A DNA stretch of 64,000 nt from Saprospiraceae bacterium (GCA_016716185.1 JADJWV010000002.1:372001-436000); one strand, 5' to 3'. Positions 43,045-51,432 are shown, counted from the stretch's first letter. Notes: generated by a model from the sequence alone, not told the origin. Numbers and translations are program-made.

Positions 43045-43064
43045 AGATGCATCCGGATGCATCT
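43045..43064. promoter_or_regulatory. Perfect 20-bp palindrome between kdpE-like gene and kup
   Basis: AGATGCATCCGGATGCATCT is fully self-complementary. There is no T-run, so it is not an intrinsic terminator. It lies 75 bases after the regulator stop and 160 bases before kup. Confidence 0.6.
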
Positions 43065-43138
43065 GAATGAAATCTGTTAACCATTGATTTTTTAAGATCC
43101 GGAATCCTTAGAAGAATAAAATTTAAATTGTCGCAGGT

Positions 43139-43816
43139 TCAACAAAAGCGGTAACCCACACCACTTTCGGTAAAGATATAAGTGGGTTGATTGGGGTTGT
43201 CCTCTATTTTTTTTCTTAGACTGGCGACAAAAACGCGCAGGTACTGAGTTTCTGTCTGAAAAGTCAGGCCCCAAATTTCTTTGAGCAAGTATTGATGTGT
43301 CAAAACCCGGCCTTCATTTTTTGCAAAAAGACTCAACAACTGATATTCTGTAGTCGTAAGTTTGATGTGTTGATGATGTTTTTTGACTGTTCTCCTTGTA
43401 AAGTCAATACTGAGATCGCCAAATTCGAGTACATTCTTTGAATCAGATGATTGGTTTCTTCGAATGGCCGATCGTATTCGTGCAAGTAATTCAGCAGTGC
43501 GGAAAGGCTTGACAAGGTAGTCTGTAGCGCCATTATCCAGAGCTTGCACAATGTCCTGCTCGCTGTTTTTTACGGAGAGTATAATGATCGATTTTTGGTA
43601 CCACATGCGCAACTCTTTTAGCAATTCGTGTCCGTTTTGATCGGGCAGACCAAGATCCAGTAAAATCAACTCAGGAGGATGATGGGCTGCTAGAATGTGT
43701 CCTTCCTTCGCATGACTGGCCTGGATGACTTTATATCCATTGCTTTCCAAACTGATTTCCAGCAGTTTTCTAATCGCTTGTTCGTCTTCGATGATCAAGA
43801 TCTCCGGCCTATTCAT
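43139..43816 (-). CDS. KdpE-like response regulator (OmpR family)
   Basis: A 225-residue two-domain regulator. The receiver domain (1-115) has the acidic pair in LIIEDEQAIRKLL, the phospho-acceptor Asp54 in LILLDLGLPDQNG and Lys in DYLVKPFRTAELLARI. The winged-helix output domain (about 130-225) has KLTTTEYQLLSLFAKNEGRV, then TQYLRVFVASLRKKIEDNP and YIFTESGVGYRF, which closely follow the KdpE pattern. Its ATG overlaps the kinase stop by eight bases. No kdpFABC genes are present; kup lies directly downstream and is the probable target. Confidence 0.88.
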   Translation of the reverse strand: MNRPEILIIEDEQAIRKLLEISLESNGYKVIQASHAKEGHILAAHHPPELILLDLGLPDQNGHELLKELRMWYQKSIIILSVKNSEQDIVQALDNGATDYLVKPFRTAELLARIRSAIRRNQSSDSKNVLEFGDLSIDFTRRTVKKHHQHIKLTTTEYQLLSLFAKNEGRVLTHQYLLKEIWGLTFQTETQYLRVFVASLRKKIEDNPNQPTYIFTESGVGYRFC

Positions 43817-44768
43817 ATTTTAATGAATTGATATAAGAAACTTCTGTGGGAATGAAAATTGTAAAAGTAGCGCCAGAATCCTGATTATTTTCCAGCACGA
43901 CTCGCCCTTGGTGGGCTTCGACAAAACCTTTGACTATCGAAAGTCCCAACCCGATTCCTCCAACCCCGGATTGTGGAGTTCTGTAGAATTTTTGGAAGAC
44001 ATTCTGAATTTCATCTGCTTTAAATCCTTTTCCATGGTCTTTTACCCTGATGATGCATTCGCCGGATTGATATTCGGCTATCACATGGATCTCTGTATTT
44101 TCGGGGGTGTAGGATAGTGCGTTGAGCAGTAGGTTAGAGAGCACCTGCTCGATCAGGTAAACATCCAATTTAAAAAATGGCAATTTTTCGTTGGGCACAA
44201 ATATTACCCGTTGACGGGTCGTTGCAATCAGTTTATCGATAACCATGTATATCAATTCATTGAGGTCGCACCAATCCAATTTTAGTCTGAGCATGCCACT
44301 TTCAATCCTGCTCATCGACAGCAAATTTTCGACCTGTCTGTTCAGCCTTAGTCCTGCTAGTTCTATTTGTGCGAGCAGTTCGTTTTGTTGTACATCTTCC
44401 AGCTGTGATTTGTTTTCTTGCAGCGTGTCTACGGCGCCAATGATGGTTGCAATAGGTGTTCGCAATTCATGTGATAAAGAATTCAACAAGGTATCGTAGA
44501 GCTTTATGGCCTTTTCTTTTTCTTCTTTATCTCTTGTTTTTTTTTCGGCTGCTCTGATTTTCAAAGTAAGTACTGCATTCACACAAGCGACAAGAAAATA
44601 GAGCAAAAAAAACAAGAGATCTTCAGTTTCGCCGATATGAAATGTAAAGATGGGAGGAATGAAGAAAAAATTCCAGATCACCGCGCTGAGAATTGCGGAA
44701 GTCAGAACCGGCAACATGTCAAATAACATGGCAATGAGAGTAACCGTCATCAAAAGCACCAGAGCCAC
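43809..44768 (-). CDS. KdpD-like sensor histidine kinase (short form)
   Basis: From GTG at 44768 the protein has 319 residues. The membrane region IWNFFFIPPIFTFHIGETED is the KdpD DUF4118 signature. LYDTLLNSLSHELRTPIATI carries the phospho-His (His100 in this numbering), and ATPase boxes are LSNLLLNALSYTPENTEI, IRVKDHGKGF and GVGGIGLGLSIVKGFVEAH. The large N-terminal KdpD and USP domains are absent. The frame stays open upstream to 44894 and encodes 42 more codons that complete the four-helix membrane domain (RKLRYSFQFAISLGLVIGIA), but they contain no ATG, GTG or TTG. An AUU or CUG start near 44882-44877 is therefore likely. GTG is given as a conservative start. Confidence 0.83.
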   Translation of the reverse strand: MALVLLMTVTLIAMLFDMLPVLTSAILSAVIWNFFFIPPIFTFHIGETEDLLFFLLYFLVACVNAVLTLKIRAAEKKTRDKEEKEKAIKLYDTLLNSLSHELRTPIATIIGAVDTLQENKSQLEDVQQNELLAQIELAGLRLNRQVENLLSMSRIESGMLRLKLDWCDLNELIYMVIDKLIATTRQRVIFVPNEKLPFFKLDVYLIEQVLSNLLLNALSYTPENTEIHVIAEYQSGECIIRVKDHGKGFKADEIQNVFQKFYRTPQSGVGGIGLGLSIVKGFVEAHQGRVVLENNQDSGATFTIFIPTEVSYINSLKYE

Positions 44769-44897
44769 AATGCGATAATCGATCAGTCCTGATGCAAAAT
44801 AACAAAGTAGTGCAATCCCAATAACCAGACCCAGGCTGATGGCAAATTGAAAGGAATATCTTAACTTTCGAATGGTCAGAATTGTATTATTTGCTTA

Positions 44898-44905
44898 CAA
44901 AGATA
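44898..44905 (-). promoter_or_regulatory. -7 element of the kdpD-like/kdpE-like operon
   Basis: TATCTTTG on the minus strand matches TAnnTTTG. Transcription would begin near 44890, almost at the beginning of the open frame of the kinase, leaving a leader of ten bases or less. Confidence 0.5.
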
Positions 44906-45099
44906 AGTTTCGGTAGGAATAGAAATTCATCTGAAAAAATTGTGATTCCTTATTGTAGAATTCCAGGACCTGTCAGTAGGATTAGAATAAACAAACTTAT
45001 CTGTTACTATTTTGGAATGCATTAAGATAATTGTGCTGTATTCATAACTTTCCAAAGGAGCATAAGGAATAGGTGTGCCTGGGCCTTACGGGCAATATT

Positions 45100-45555
45100 C
45101 TATAATCCAAATTGTCTGAGATGATGATCGATATGCCTCCACATCAATCGGGCCCACTCCTTGTTGTTCAAATTTCCAAAAGTAGGTTGGATTGGAAGTG
45201 GAGATGAATTTTGATGCTGAGAAAACCTGTGGATTAAAAGTATCAATTCCTGCTTATCTTTTTCGAATTCAACAGGCGTGGTTCCTTTCAAACCCTGAAT
45301 GAATTCGGGTGCCGTAGGAGCACCTTTTGGCCATGGCAGCCATTGTGAGAACAATTTGTTGACCGGCCATTTGCTGAAGATAGATGGATTGAGTGGAACC
45401 GGACGATCTCCCAATGCTGCTCGCAAGGGATCGGCCATGTGTACAACAACTTGGTGGGCGTTCATTTTACCCCATTGAGGAGAATGGATCTCAGACAATT
45501 TGGAAAGCCTTCCGATGATCGCGTCTTTGTCATTTGATTTAAATAAATTGTACAT
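45100..45555 (-). CDS. DUF1569 (DinB-like) protein
   Basis: A 151-residue protein of the DUF1569 family, related to the DinB four-helix fold. HSPQWGKMNAHQVVVHMADP contains the conserved histidines, the central WPVNKLFSQWLPWPKGAPTA is a typical proline-rich insert, and the end has EWARLMWRHIDHHLRQFGL, where the last histidines may complete a metal site. Function unknown; relatives act as thiol-dependent transferases in some cases. It follows the AraC regulator gene on the same strand at a distance of 41 bases, so both may be co-transcribed. Confidence 0.85.
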   Translation of the reverse strand: MYNLFKSNDKDAIIGRLSKLSEIHSPQWGKMNAHQVVVHMADPLRAALGDRPVPLNPSIFSKWPVNKLFSQWLPWPKGAPTAPEFIQGLKGTTPVEFEKDKQELILLIHRFSQHQNSSPLPIQPTFGNLNNKEWARLMWRHIDHHLRQFGL

Positions 45556-45596
45556 GTGCTTGTTGCTTTAGATCAGGCAAATTTCTTCAAACCGCA

Positions 45597-46553
45597 TCAT
45601 TCTGAATATGCAGAAACGGAATATTTATTTTGCAAATCCTTTGGGTAACGAACCATATTGGGTTGAAATTGGAAAGTCTTTTTAAAGGCTCTTGAAAATG
45701 CGGAAGGATCTTCGTATCCAACACACAACGCAATTGCTGATATCGGTAAATCGGTGTCCATGAGGTATCGCACAGCTAGTTCCATTCTTTTTTGCATTAC
45801 GTATTGATAAACCGGTTTCCCATAACATTGTCTGAATCCTTTTTTTACAATGAATTCATTGGTCCCTATCTGACGTGCAAGTTCATTCAAGGAAGGGGTA
45901 TGAGCCAGGTCTGAAACTAGGATATCATGGGCATATCTGATTTTATCCAGATCAGATCCCGAAATCGTAATATTTGAATAATAATCGCATTTTTCTCCTT
46001 CCAGAAGAAGGGAAATCAATTCGAGCATTTTGCTTTCAAGAAAGATTCTTGAATCAAATTGTGGTTTTTCAAAACTTAAGATTTGTGAAACAAGGTAATA
46101 AGCCTGAGGCATCCAACTGTAATTGTTGCAGCTGCAGACATTTTTATAAATAGCTGTCTGAAATTTTTGAGGCAATGCTTCCAGTGCCACATTTACAACT
46201 GAAATAAAGTAATCCAGGTCGATGTAAAAAGAAGCCATCATAAAGTCCCGCTGAGCTTGAATGCATTGGGTGGTTTGATAAGGCTGAATAAGCATCAGCT
46301 GGCATTTATCTCCTTGAATTTGTGCAGCCGGAGTGTTTCCATTTTGGTTAAAGCTTACCTGACCATTCAAAATAAAATGAAGGGCGGTTTGCCTTGCAGA
46401 TGGTTGAAAACTATGGATCAGACAGGATTTTGTTTTTGAAACATGTCGCGTAAAGGTCAAGCTTGCGTGATCTTGAAATTTGAGTTGTCTGTGCTGTAAA
46501 AGCAAATCCCGGTTGCAAATATCCTGATCTCTATTTAAGTGAATTTCAACCAT
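45597..46553 (-). CDS. AraC family transcriptional regulator
   Basis: A 318-residue regulator. The N-terminal 200 residues have no clear sugar-binding family but include a beta-rich segment (ALHFILNGQVSFNQNGN). The C-terminal AraC domain covers about 220-312 with two helix-turn-helix motifs: LNELARQIGTNEFIVKKGFR and then LPISAIALCVGYEDPSAFSR, followed by AFKKTFQFQPNMVR. The build resembles the FadR/PchR-like AraC regulators (siderophore type) that are common in Bacteroidota. Target unknown; the DUF1569 gene downstream is one candidate. Confidence 0.88.
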   Translation of the reverse strand: MVEIHLNRDQDICNRDLLLQHRQLKFQDHASLTFTRHVSKTKSCLIHSFQPSARQTALHFILNGQVSFNQNGNTPAAQIQGDKCQLMLIQPYQTTQCIQAQRDFMMASFYIDLDYFISVVNVALEALPQKFQTAIYKNVCSCNNYSWMPQAYYLVSQILSFEKPQFDSRIFLESKMLELISLLLEGEKCDYYSNITISGSDLDKIRYAHDILVSDLAHTPSLNELARQIGTNEFIVKKGFRQCYGKPVYQYVMQKRMELAVRYLMDTDLPISAIALCVGYEDPSAFSRAFKKTFQFQPNMVRYPKDLQNKYSVSAYSE

Positions 46554-46810
46554 GAGTTATTTTGTCAATCCGATCATTTTGCCATGTCCTCAAAATTAAA
46601 ATGAAATTGTATTATATCATAATGAGGTTTCGAAAATGAAGAAATATATACGAAAGAGCGTGGTATTTTTTTGCAAAAAGGAACACACTTTACTTTATAG
46701 AAGATTAGAAAGTTTATAATGTTCCTGATAAGCGAAGTTCACCAGAAGAAAGAATTTCGTGCTTAAGAGGAACATGCAACGATTGAAAAACAAACTAAAA
46801 AAAATTAAGG

Positions 46811-46939
46811 CACTTCAAAAAACTCCCTGATTCTTCGTTGTGCAAATTTTTTAAACTCCTCTCCCGCTACGCGGGATACAGCAGTAAACTCTGAGTTTAA
46901 AAAATTCACACGCTTCGTTTGAGAATTTTTTAGAAGTCC
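46811..46939. repeat. Nested inverted-repeat element (REP/3'UTR-like)
   Basis: Inner arms TGCAAATTTTTTAAACTC (46841-46858) and GAGTTTAAAAAATTCACA (46893-46910) pair almost completely. The loop holds its own hairpin CCCGC-TAC-GCGGG. Outer arms ACTTCAAAAAACTC and GAGAATTTTTTAGAAGT add a second layer. The element lies 32 bases after the stop of the ABC permease gene. The remaining bases of the 417-base gap hold nothing recognised. Confidence 0.7.
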
Positions 46940-46970
46940 ACACTACTTTAAACGTAGAATGTTGAGTAGA

Positions 46971-48209
46971 CTATTCGTACCTCAGACTCTCTACCGGGTC
47001 CAGATTCGCAGCCTTAAGTGCGGGATAGAGCCCGCTGATGACGCCCACAAACATGCAAACAACCAATCCGAGTAAGATCCATGCCCATGGGATGATGAAA
47101 TCACTACCAATGGCAAGCGTCACGATGTTACCCACCGGAATCCCCAATAAGATACCCAGGATGCCACCAGCCTGGCAAATCAGTATGGCTTCCGTGAGAA
47201 ACAAGTGCACTATATTTTTCTTTGTGGCCCCAATAGCCTTTGCAATGCCGATCTCGCGGGTGCGCTCGGTTACGGATACGAGCATGATGTTCATCAATCC
47301 TATGGAGGCGCCTAGTAAAGTCATCATTCCGATAGCTACAGCAGCGGCACGCAATTTGACCGTATTCTCCCGAAGAAACTCAACGATGCCATCGCTTTTA
47401 AAAATCTCAAAATCGTTTTCTTCATAAGCTTTTAATTCGCGTATAACGCGCAACACACCTATGGCATGGTCTATGGTTTTATCGATATCTACTGCATTGG
47501 GTACATTGACTTCAATATCGAAATTGGAGTCGGCAACTCCGTATTCGAGTTTTGCATTATTCAAAGGGATGTATACCCTCCGGTCGGCTCCTTCGTTCAT
47601 GCTGGCACCTTTCGATTTTAATGTGCCAACGATCTGGTATTTTTTACCACCAATAAGAATTTCTTTTTGCAGAGCCTTATCCGGATCTTCGTCAAAAAGG
47701 CGATTGACCAGTTCATATCCAATCACGGCTTTTGGAACGCCGTATTCCAGTTCGTGGGTTGAAAAATTTCGACCCCGATCGATTTCGTATCCGGCAATAT
47801 CCAGGTAATTTTCATCGATGCCTCTGATCCGCGTACTGGGATTGGTTTTCTTATTTCCATACTGGATGATGCTATTGTAACTGCAGCGAAAGGAAATACC
47901 CACTTTTGCAATATTTTGCATGCGTTCCTTAAAGCTACTGACCTGGTCATAGGTCAACGGGGCAGCTTCTTTGTATTGCTCACGACCTCCGTGCCGTCGG
48001 AATTCAACCGACTTTCGGTCGATGCTGAAACTATTGGCACCCAGATTCGAAAAATTGCTGCTCATGCTGTAAATCATCCCGTCTATGGATGTCAGGATGC
48101 CGACCAGGGCCAATATACCCAAGGCTATGATCACCAGGGTCAATGTGGAGCGCAATAAATTGGCTCTTACGTTCACAAATGCCAGCCGCAGGATTTCGGT
48201 GTATTTCAT
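46971..48209 (-). CDS. MacB/FtsX-type ABC transporter permease
   Basis: A 412-residue inner-membrane permease with four membrane segments: one near the N-terminus (LTLVIIALGILALVGILTSI) and three at the end (IGMMTLLGASIGLMNIMLVS, IGLILG-like ILGILLGIPVGNIVTLAIG, and WAWILLGLVVCMFVGVISGL). The periplasmic MacB-type domain lies between (about 45-280). The C-terminal VTERTREIGIAKAIGATKKN and GLYPALKAANLDPVESLRYE are family hallmarks. It should work with a separate ATPase in lipoprotein release, peptide export or signalling; no ATPase gene is adjacent. The second ATG (48209) matches family starts better than the one three codons before. Confidence 0.9.
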   Translation of the reverse strand: MKYTEILRLAFVNVRANLLRSTLTLVIIALGILALVGILTSIDGMIYSMSSNFSNLGANSFSIDRKSVEFRRHGGREQYKEAAPLTYDQVSSFKERMQNIAKVGISFRCSYNSIIQYGNKKTNPSTRIRGIDENYLDIAGYEIDRGRNFSTHELEYGVPKAVIGYELVNRLFDEDPDKALQKEILIGGKKYQIVGTLKSKGASMNEGADRRVYIPLNNAKLEYGVADSNFDIEVNVPNAVDIDKTIDHAIGVLRVIRELKAYEENDFEIFKSDGIVEFLRENTVKLRAAAVAIGMMTLLGASIGLMNIMLVSVTERTREIGIAKAIGATKKNIVHLFLTEAILICQAGGILGILLGIPVGNIVTLAIGSDFIIPWAWILLGLVVCMFVGVISGLYPALKAANLDPVESLRYE

Positions 48210-48338
48210 TGAATGCAAATATAACCGGGCAGCAGGCTATGAAGGGGGAATTTCCCCGGGATGGGGTGTGTTTTCGACCAATGGGGGGAATATTTAGGCT
48301 AATGAGAGAAGGAGGGGAGGAGGGAGGGGGCTTGGAGT

Positions 48339-48402
48339 CCTGTAGGCCTGTAGGCCTGTAGGCTTTTAGGCTTTTAGGCTTTTAGGCTTGTAGGCTTGTT
48401 GG
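48339..48402 (+). repeat. Octamer array (CCTGTAGG/CTTTTAGG)
   Basis: Eight 8-base words: CCTGTAGG three times, CTTTTAGG three times, CTTGTAGG and CTTGTTGG. It is the reverse-orientation relative of the array at 4433-4496 and has the same number of units. It lies in the 5' region of the ABC permease gene. Confidence 0.88.
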
Positions 48403-48493
48403 GTGGGGGGAATTTAATTCAACGGAAAAGCTTGAAGCGAAAAGCCTAAAGATATATTTCGATTCCATTGATAGAATTCTCTTCCCTAAACGA

Positions 48494-48509
48494 ACTAACG
48501 TATGTTAGT
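48494..48509. promoter_or_regulatory. Palindrome ACTAACGTATGTTAGT
   Basis: A 16-bp palindrome, arms perfect (ACTAAC/GTTAGT), of the same form as sites near 29.9 kb and 63.4 kb. It abuts the outer end of a heptamer array. Confidence 0.6.
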
Positions 48510-48510
48510 C

Positions 48511-48648
48511 CCAACAACTAACAACTGCCAACTAACAACTGCCAACTGCTAACTTCTTACTGCCAACTTCCCCCTACTGCCAACTGCCTACTGCCCACTG
48601 CCTACTACTGACTGCCAACTTCTTACTGCCAACTTCCTCCAACTTCCG
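48511..48648 (-). repeat. Degenerate heptamer array overlapping the end of the inositol-phosphatase gene
   Basis: Words TGCCAAC (six times), TAACAAC, TGCTAAC, TTCTTAC, TGCCTAC and TGCCCAC follow one another with the 7-base period mostly kept. On the coding strand of the phosphatase gene they read GTTGGCA, GTTGTTA, GTTAGCA and GTAGGCA. The stop codon at 48623-48625 lies inside the array. Confidence 0.88.
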
Positions 48649-49441
48649 CTTTCTCAATACACTCCATCAGCTCTGCGTGAATTTTGCTATTGGATGCTAC
48701 CACGTGATGGGCATTTAAGATTCCTTTTTCGGCGCCCTGGAAATTGGTGACTTTTCCATGGGCCTCCTGGATTAAGAGGATGCCTGCGGCGATGTCCCAG
48801 GGATTGAGGCGGGTTTCGTAGTAGCCGTCGAAACGACCGGCGGCAGTGTAGGCGAGATCTATGGCAGCCGATCCCAGTCGGCGGATGCCGCGTGAATGAT
48901 GGAGTACATTGGTGAGTACTGCGGCCAGATTGGGCATGTAACCGCGTTTGTAGGGAAAGCCCGTCGCAATGACAGAGTCTTCCAGATTTTCTACGTCGCT
49001 GACGCGTATGTGCTGACCGTTTAAAAAGGCTCCGCCAGTCTTCCAGCCATAAAAACAATCGTCGTGCATGACGTCGTATACGACACCTAATACGGGTTCA
49101 GAATCGTGGGCCAGCGCAATGCTTACCGAAAATACGGGAATGCCTTTCAGAAAATTTGTCGTGCCATCCAGCGGATCGATAATCCAGCTGTAATGCGATG
49201 ATGAGATCTGCGTTTGTGTATTTTCTTCCGTCAGAAATTGTGCATTGGGGACGAGGGGATCCAATGCTTTAGCCAGCATCTTTTCCGTTTCAATATCCAC
49301 ATAGGAAACCAGACTGTGTTTTTCTTTTTCGAGTATCTGATCTGCTTTTACTTTTCCCAGTTCTTCGCGGATGAATTGGCCGGCTTTTCGGGAAACGTCG
49401 GCGACGCGGTGGCAGATGACTTCGAGGTTGTTTAGTGGCAT
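48623..49441 (-). CDS. Inositol monophosphatase family protein
   Basis: A 272-residue Mg2+-dependent sugar phosphatase (SuhB/IMPase type). Metal ligands are in LTEENTQ, IIDPLDGTTNFLKG (the WxDPLDGT signature region) and LNPWDIAAGILLIQEAHGKV (WDxAAG signature). GIRRLGSAAIDLAYTAAGRF follows the family pattern. Likely substrates are inositol-1-phosphate or other sugar phosphates. The last residues, VGGSWQ, are encoded by heptamer-array DNA, so the natural C-terminus has been replaced or extended. Another array begins 35 bases upstream of its start. Confidence 0.9.
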   Translation of the reverse strand: MPLNNLEVICHRVADVSRKAGQFIREELGKVKADQILEKEKHSLVSYVDIETEKMLAKALDPLVPNAQFLTEENTQTQISSSHYSWIIDPLDGTTNFLKGIPVFSVSIALAHDSEPVLGVVYDVMHDDCFYGWKTGGAFLNGQHIRVSDVENLEDSVIATGFPYKRGYMPNLAAVLTNVLHHSRGIRRLGSAAIDLAYTAAGRFDGYYETRLNPWDIAAGILLIQEAHGKVTNFQGAEKGILNAHHVVASNSKIHAELMECIEKAEVGGSWQ

Positions 49442-49480
49442 TTGAAATGGGAGCTAAAAGGTTAAAAGACCAGGAGGCCT

Positions 49481-49632
49481 AAAGCCTAAAGCCTAAAGCC
49501 TAAAGCCTAAAGCCTAAAGCCTAAAGCCTAAAGCCTAAAGCCTAAAGCCTAAAGCCTAAAGCCTAAAGCCTAAAGCCTAAAGCCTAAAGCCTAAAGCCTA
49601 AAGCCTAAAGCCTAAAGCCTAAAGCCTAAAGC
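49481..49632 (+). repeat. (AAAGCCT)21 tandem array
   Basis: Twenty-one perfect copies of AAAGCCT and a partial copy. It is the longest homogeneous heptamer array in the window and lies upstream of the phosphatase gene, between it and rpoN, both on the minus strand. Confidence 0.97.
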
Positions 49633-49707
49633 TAAGGGATGTAAATTAAACAATTTATTTTGAATTGATTATTATCTTGAATTAAAATCCATACTTGGAA
49701 AACTTTA

Positions 49708-49846
49708 GCTTTAAGCTTCCAGCTTCATGCTTTTTCGAAAAACTGCATTCCCTCCAAGCCTAAAAGCCTACCTCCCTAAAAGCCTAAAAGTCAAAAAGTC
49801 AAAAAAAAAGTCAAAAAGTCGAAAGGTCGAAAAGTCCAAAAGCCTC
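49708..49846 (+). repeat. Mixed 7- and 8-base word arrays next to rpoN
   Basis: GCTTTAA, GCTTCCA, GCTTCAT, GCTTTTT (49708-49735) have period 7. AAAAGCCT words follow, then AAAAGTCA, AAAGTCGA-type octamers (49780-49840). The block ends 30 bases from the rpoN stop codon, so it is 3' to rpoN. Confidence 0.75.
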
Positions 49847-49875
49847 CCACCCTCCATTCCTTCCCCCCTCTATCC

Positions 49876-51432
49876 TCAAACCAACTCCTTCCTCAATCTC
49901 GCCACCGGGATGTTCAACTGTTCGCGGTATTTGGCGATGGTACGGCGAGCGATATTGTAACCCCTTTTGTTTAACATGGATTTTAATTTCTCATCGCTGA
50001 GGGGTTTGTTTTTACTTTCGTTTTGGACGAGATCGGATAATATTTTTTTAACTTCAAGGGTGGAAACTTCATCGCCTTCTTCGTTCTGCATGGATTCAGA
50101 GAAAAAATCCTTCAGGCGTTTGGTTCCAAATTCTGTTTGTACAAACTTGCTGTTGGCTACGCGGGAAACTGTTGAAATATCCAGGTCGGTAATTTCAGCA
50201 ATGTCTTTCAGGATCATGGGTTTTATTTTTTTCTGGTCACCAGTCAGAAAATATTCCTGCTGATATTGCATGATGGAATACATCGTTCTGTATAATGTAT
50301 CCTGTCTTTGTTTGATCGCATCAATAAACCACTTTGCACCTTCAATTTTTTGCTTAATGAAGAGAATTGCTTCTTTTTCTTTCTTTGAATTGAGCCCTGC
50401 TTTTTTATTGTCTTTGTAGTGACGCAACATATCGAGATATTGATCATTGATCCTTAAATCGGGCGCATTCCGGCTATTCAAGCTAAGCTCCAGTTCACCA
50501 TCGCGGTTGACAATGGTAAAATCCGGCACAATGATGTGGCCGGCTACTGAGCCCGTATTGAGTTGATCGACATAACCGGAGGAGGGCTTGGGATTGAGTT
50601 TCAGAATTTCATCGATTGCCACTTTCAATTGGGCCTCTGTAAGATTAAGCACTCTTTGGAGTTTGGTATAGTGCTTTTTGGTGAATTCGTCAAAATGACG
50701 TTCGAGTATAAATTCGGTAAGACGAAGAATCTTTAACTGGCTACGATTGCTGGTGAGCTTCATTTTAGCCCGGATCTGAATAAGCAAACACTCCTGTAGC
50801 GAACGGGCACCTACACCGGGTGGATCAAATGCCTGGATTTTTAACAGGATATTCAGGATCTCCTTTTCTGAACAAACCAGGTTTTGCGAAAACAAAAGGT
50901 CATCAATGATAGCCGACGGTTCCCTGCGCAGATAGCCGTCGTCGTCAATGCTACCTACGATCTGAAGCGCTATTTTATAATGATCCTCATTTTTAAGTTT
51001 GAGCAGGCCGATTTGTTTGCGCAAGTGATCGTGAAATGTGTTTTCAACCGCTATGGGTACCGATTTGGATTCCTCTTCCGGCATTCCATAATCGTCAGAT
51101 TTATATTTATAGGAAGCGGTATCATCGTCCATGTAATTGTTGAGGTAATCGTCAAAGCTGTCGCTGTTGATGAGATCATCCTGGCTTTCCTGCTGATAAA
51201 TTTCTGTTTCGCCGATTTCAAATTCGTCTGCACTATCGTGTTCCTGGTTGTCAATGCTGTTGTCTGAAATCTCATCGCGTTCGTTGCCTTCTTCGAGGGC
51301 CGGGTTTGATTCCAGTTCTTCCTGAATGCGTTGATCAAGGATAGCTGTTGGAATTTGCAACAATTTCATGAGCTGAATTTGTTGCGGAGATAGTTTCTGT
51401 AGAAGGCTTTGACTGAGTTGCTGTTTAATCAT
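49876..51432 (-). CDS. rpoN: RNA polymerase sigma-54 factor RpoN
   Basis: A 518-residue alternative sigma factor that needs AAA+ activators. Region I is the Gln/Leu-rich MIKQQLSQSLLQKLSPQQIQ at the N-terminus. Region II (about 50-130) is very acidic. The core-binding domain has DDDGYLRREPSAIIDDLLF and FDPPGVGARSLQECLLIQ. The C-terminal DNA-binding region has LKDIAEITDLDISTVSRVAN and the RpoN box ARRTIAKYREQL near residue 500. The ATG at 51432 is chosen because it starts exactly at region I. No -24/-12 promoter was recognised in the window. Confidence 0.95.
   Translation of the reverse strand: MIKQQLSQSLLQKLSPQQIQLMKLLQIPTAILDQRIQEELESNPALEEGNERDEISDNSIDNQEHDSADEFEIGETEIYQQESQDDLINSDSFDDYLNNYMDDDTASYKYKSDDYGMPEEESKSVPIAVENTFHDHLRKQIGLLKLKNEDHYKIALQIVGSIDDDGYLRREPSAIIDDLLFSQNLVCSEKEILNILLKIQAFDPPGVGARSLQECLLIQIRAKMKLTSNRSQLKILRLTEFILERHFDEFTKKHYTKLQRVLNLTEAQLKVAIDEILKLNPKPSSGYVDQLNTGSVAGHIIVPDFTIVNRDGELELSLNSRNAPDLRINDQYLDMLRHYKDNKKAGLNSKKEKEAILFIKQKIEGAKWFIDAIKQRQDTLYRTMYSIMQYQQEYFLTGDQKKIKPMILKDIAEITDLDISTVSRVANSKFVQTEFGTKRLKDFFSESMQNEEGDEVSTLEVKKILSDLVQNESKNKPLSDEKLKSMLNKRGYNIARRTIAKYREQLNIPVARLRKELV

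Noticed and set aside
39514..44894. Complete kdp operon
   Set aside because: Only KdpD/KdpE-like sensor and regulator genes occur; kdpF, kdpA, kdpB and kdpC are absent and kup takes their place.
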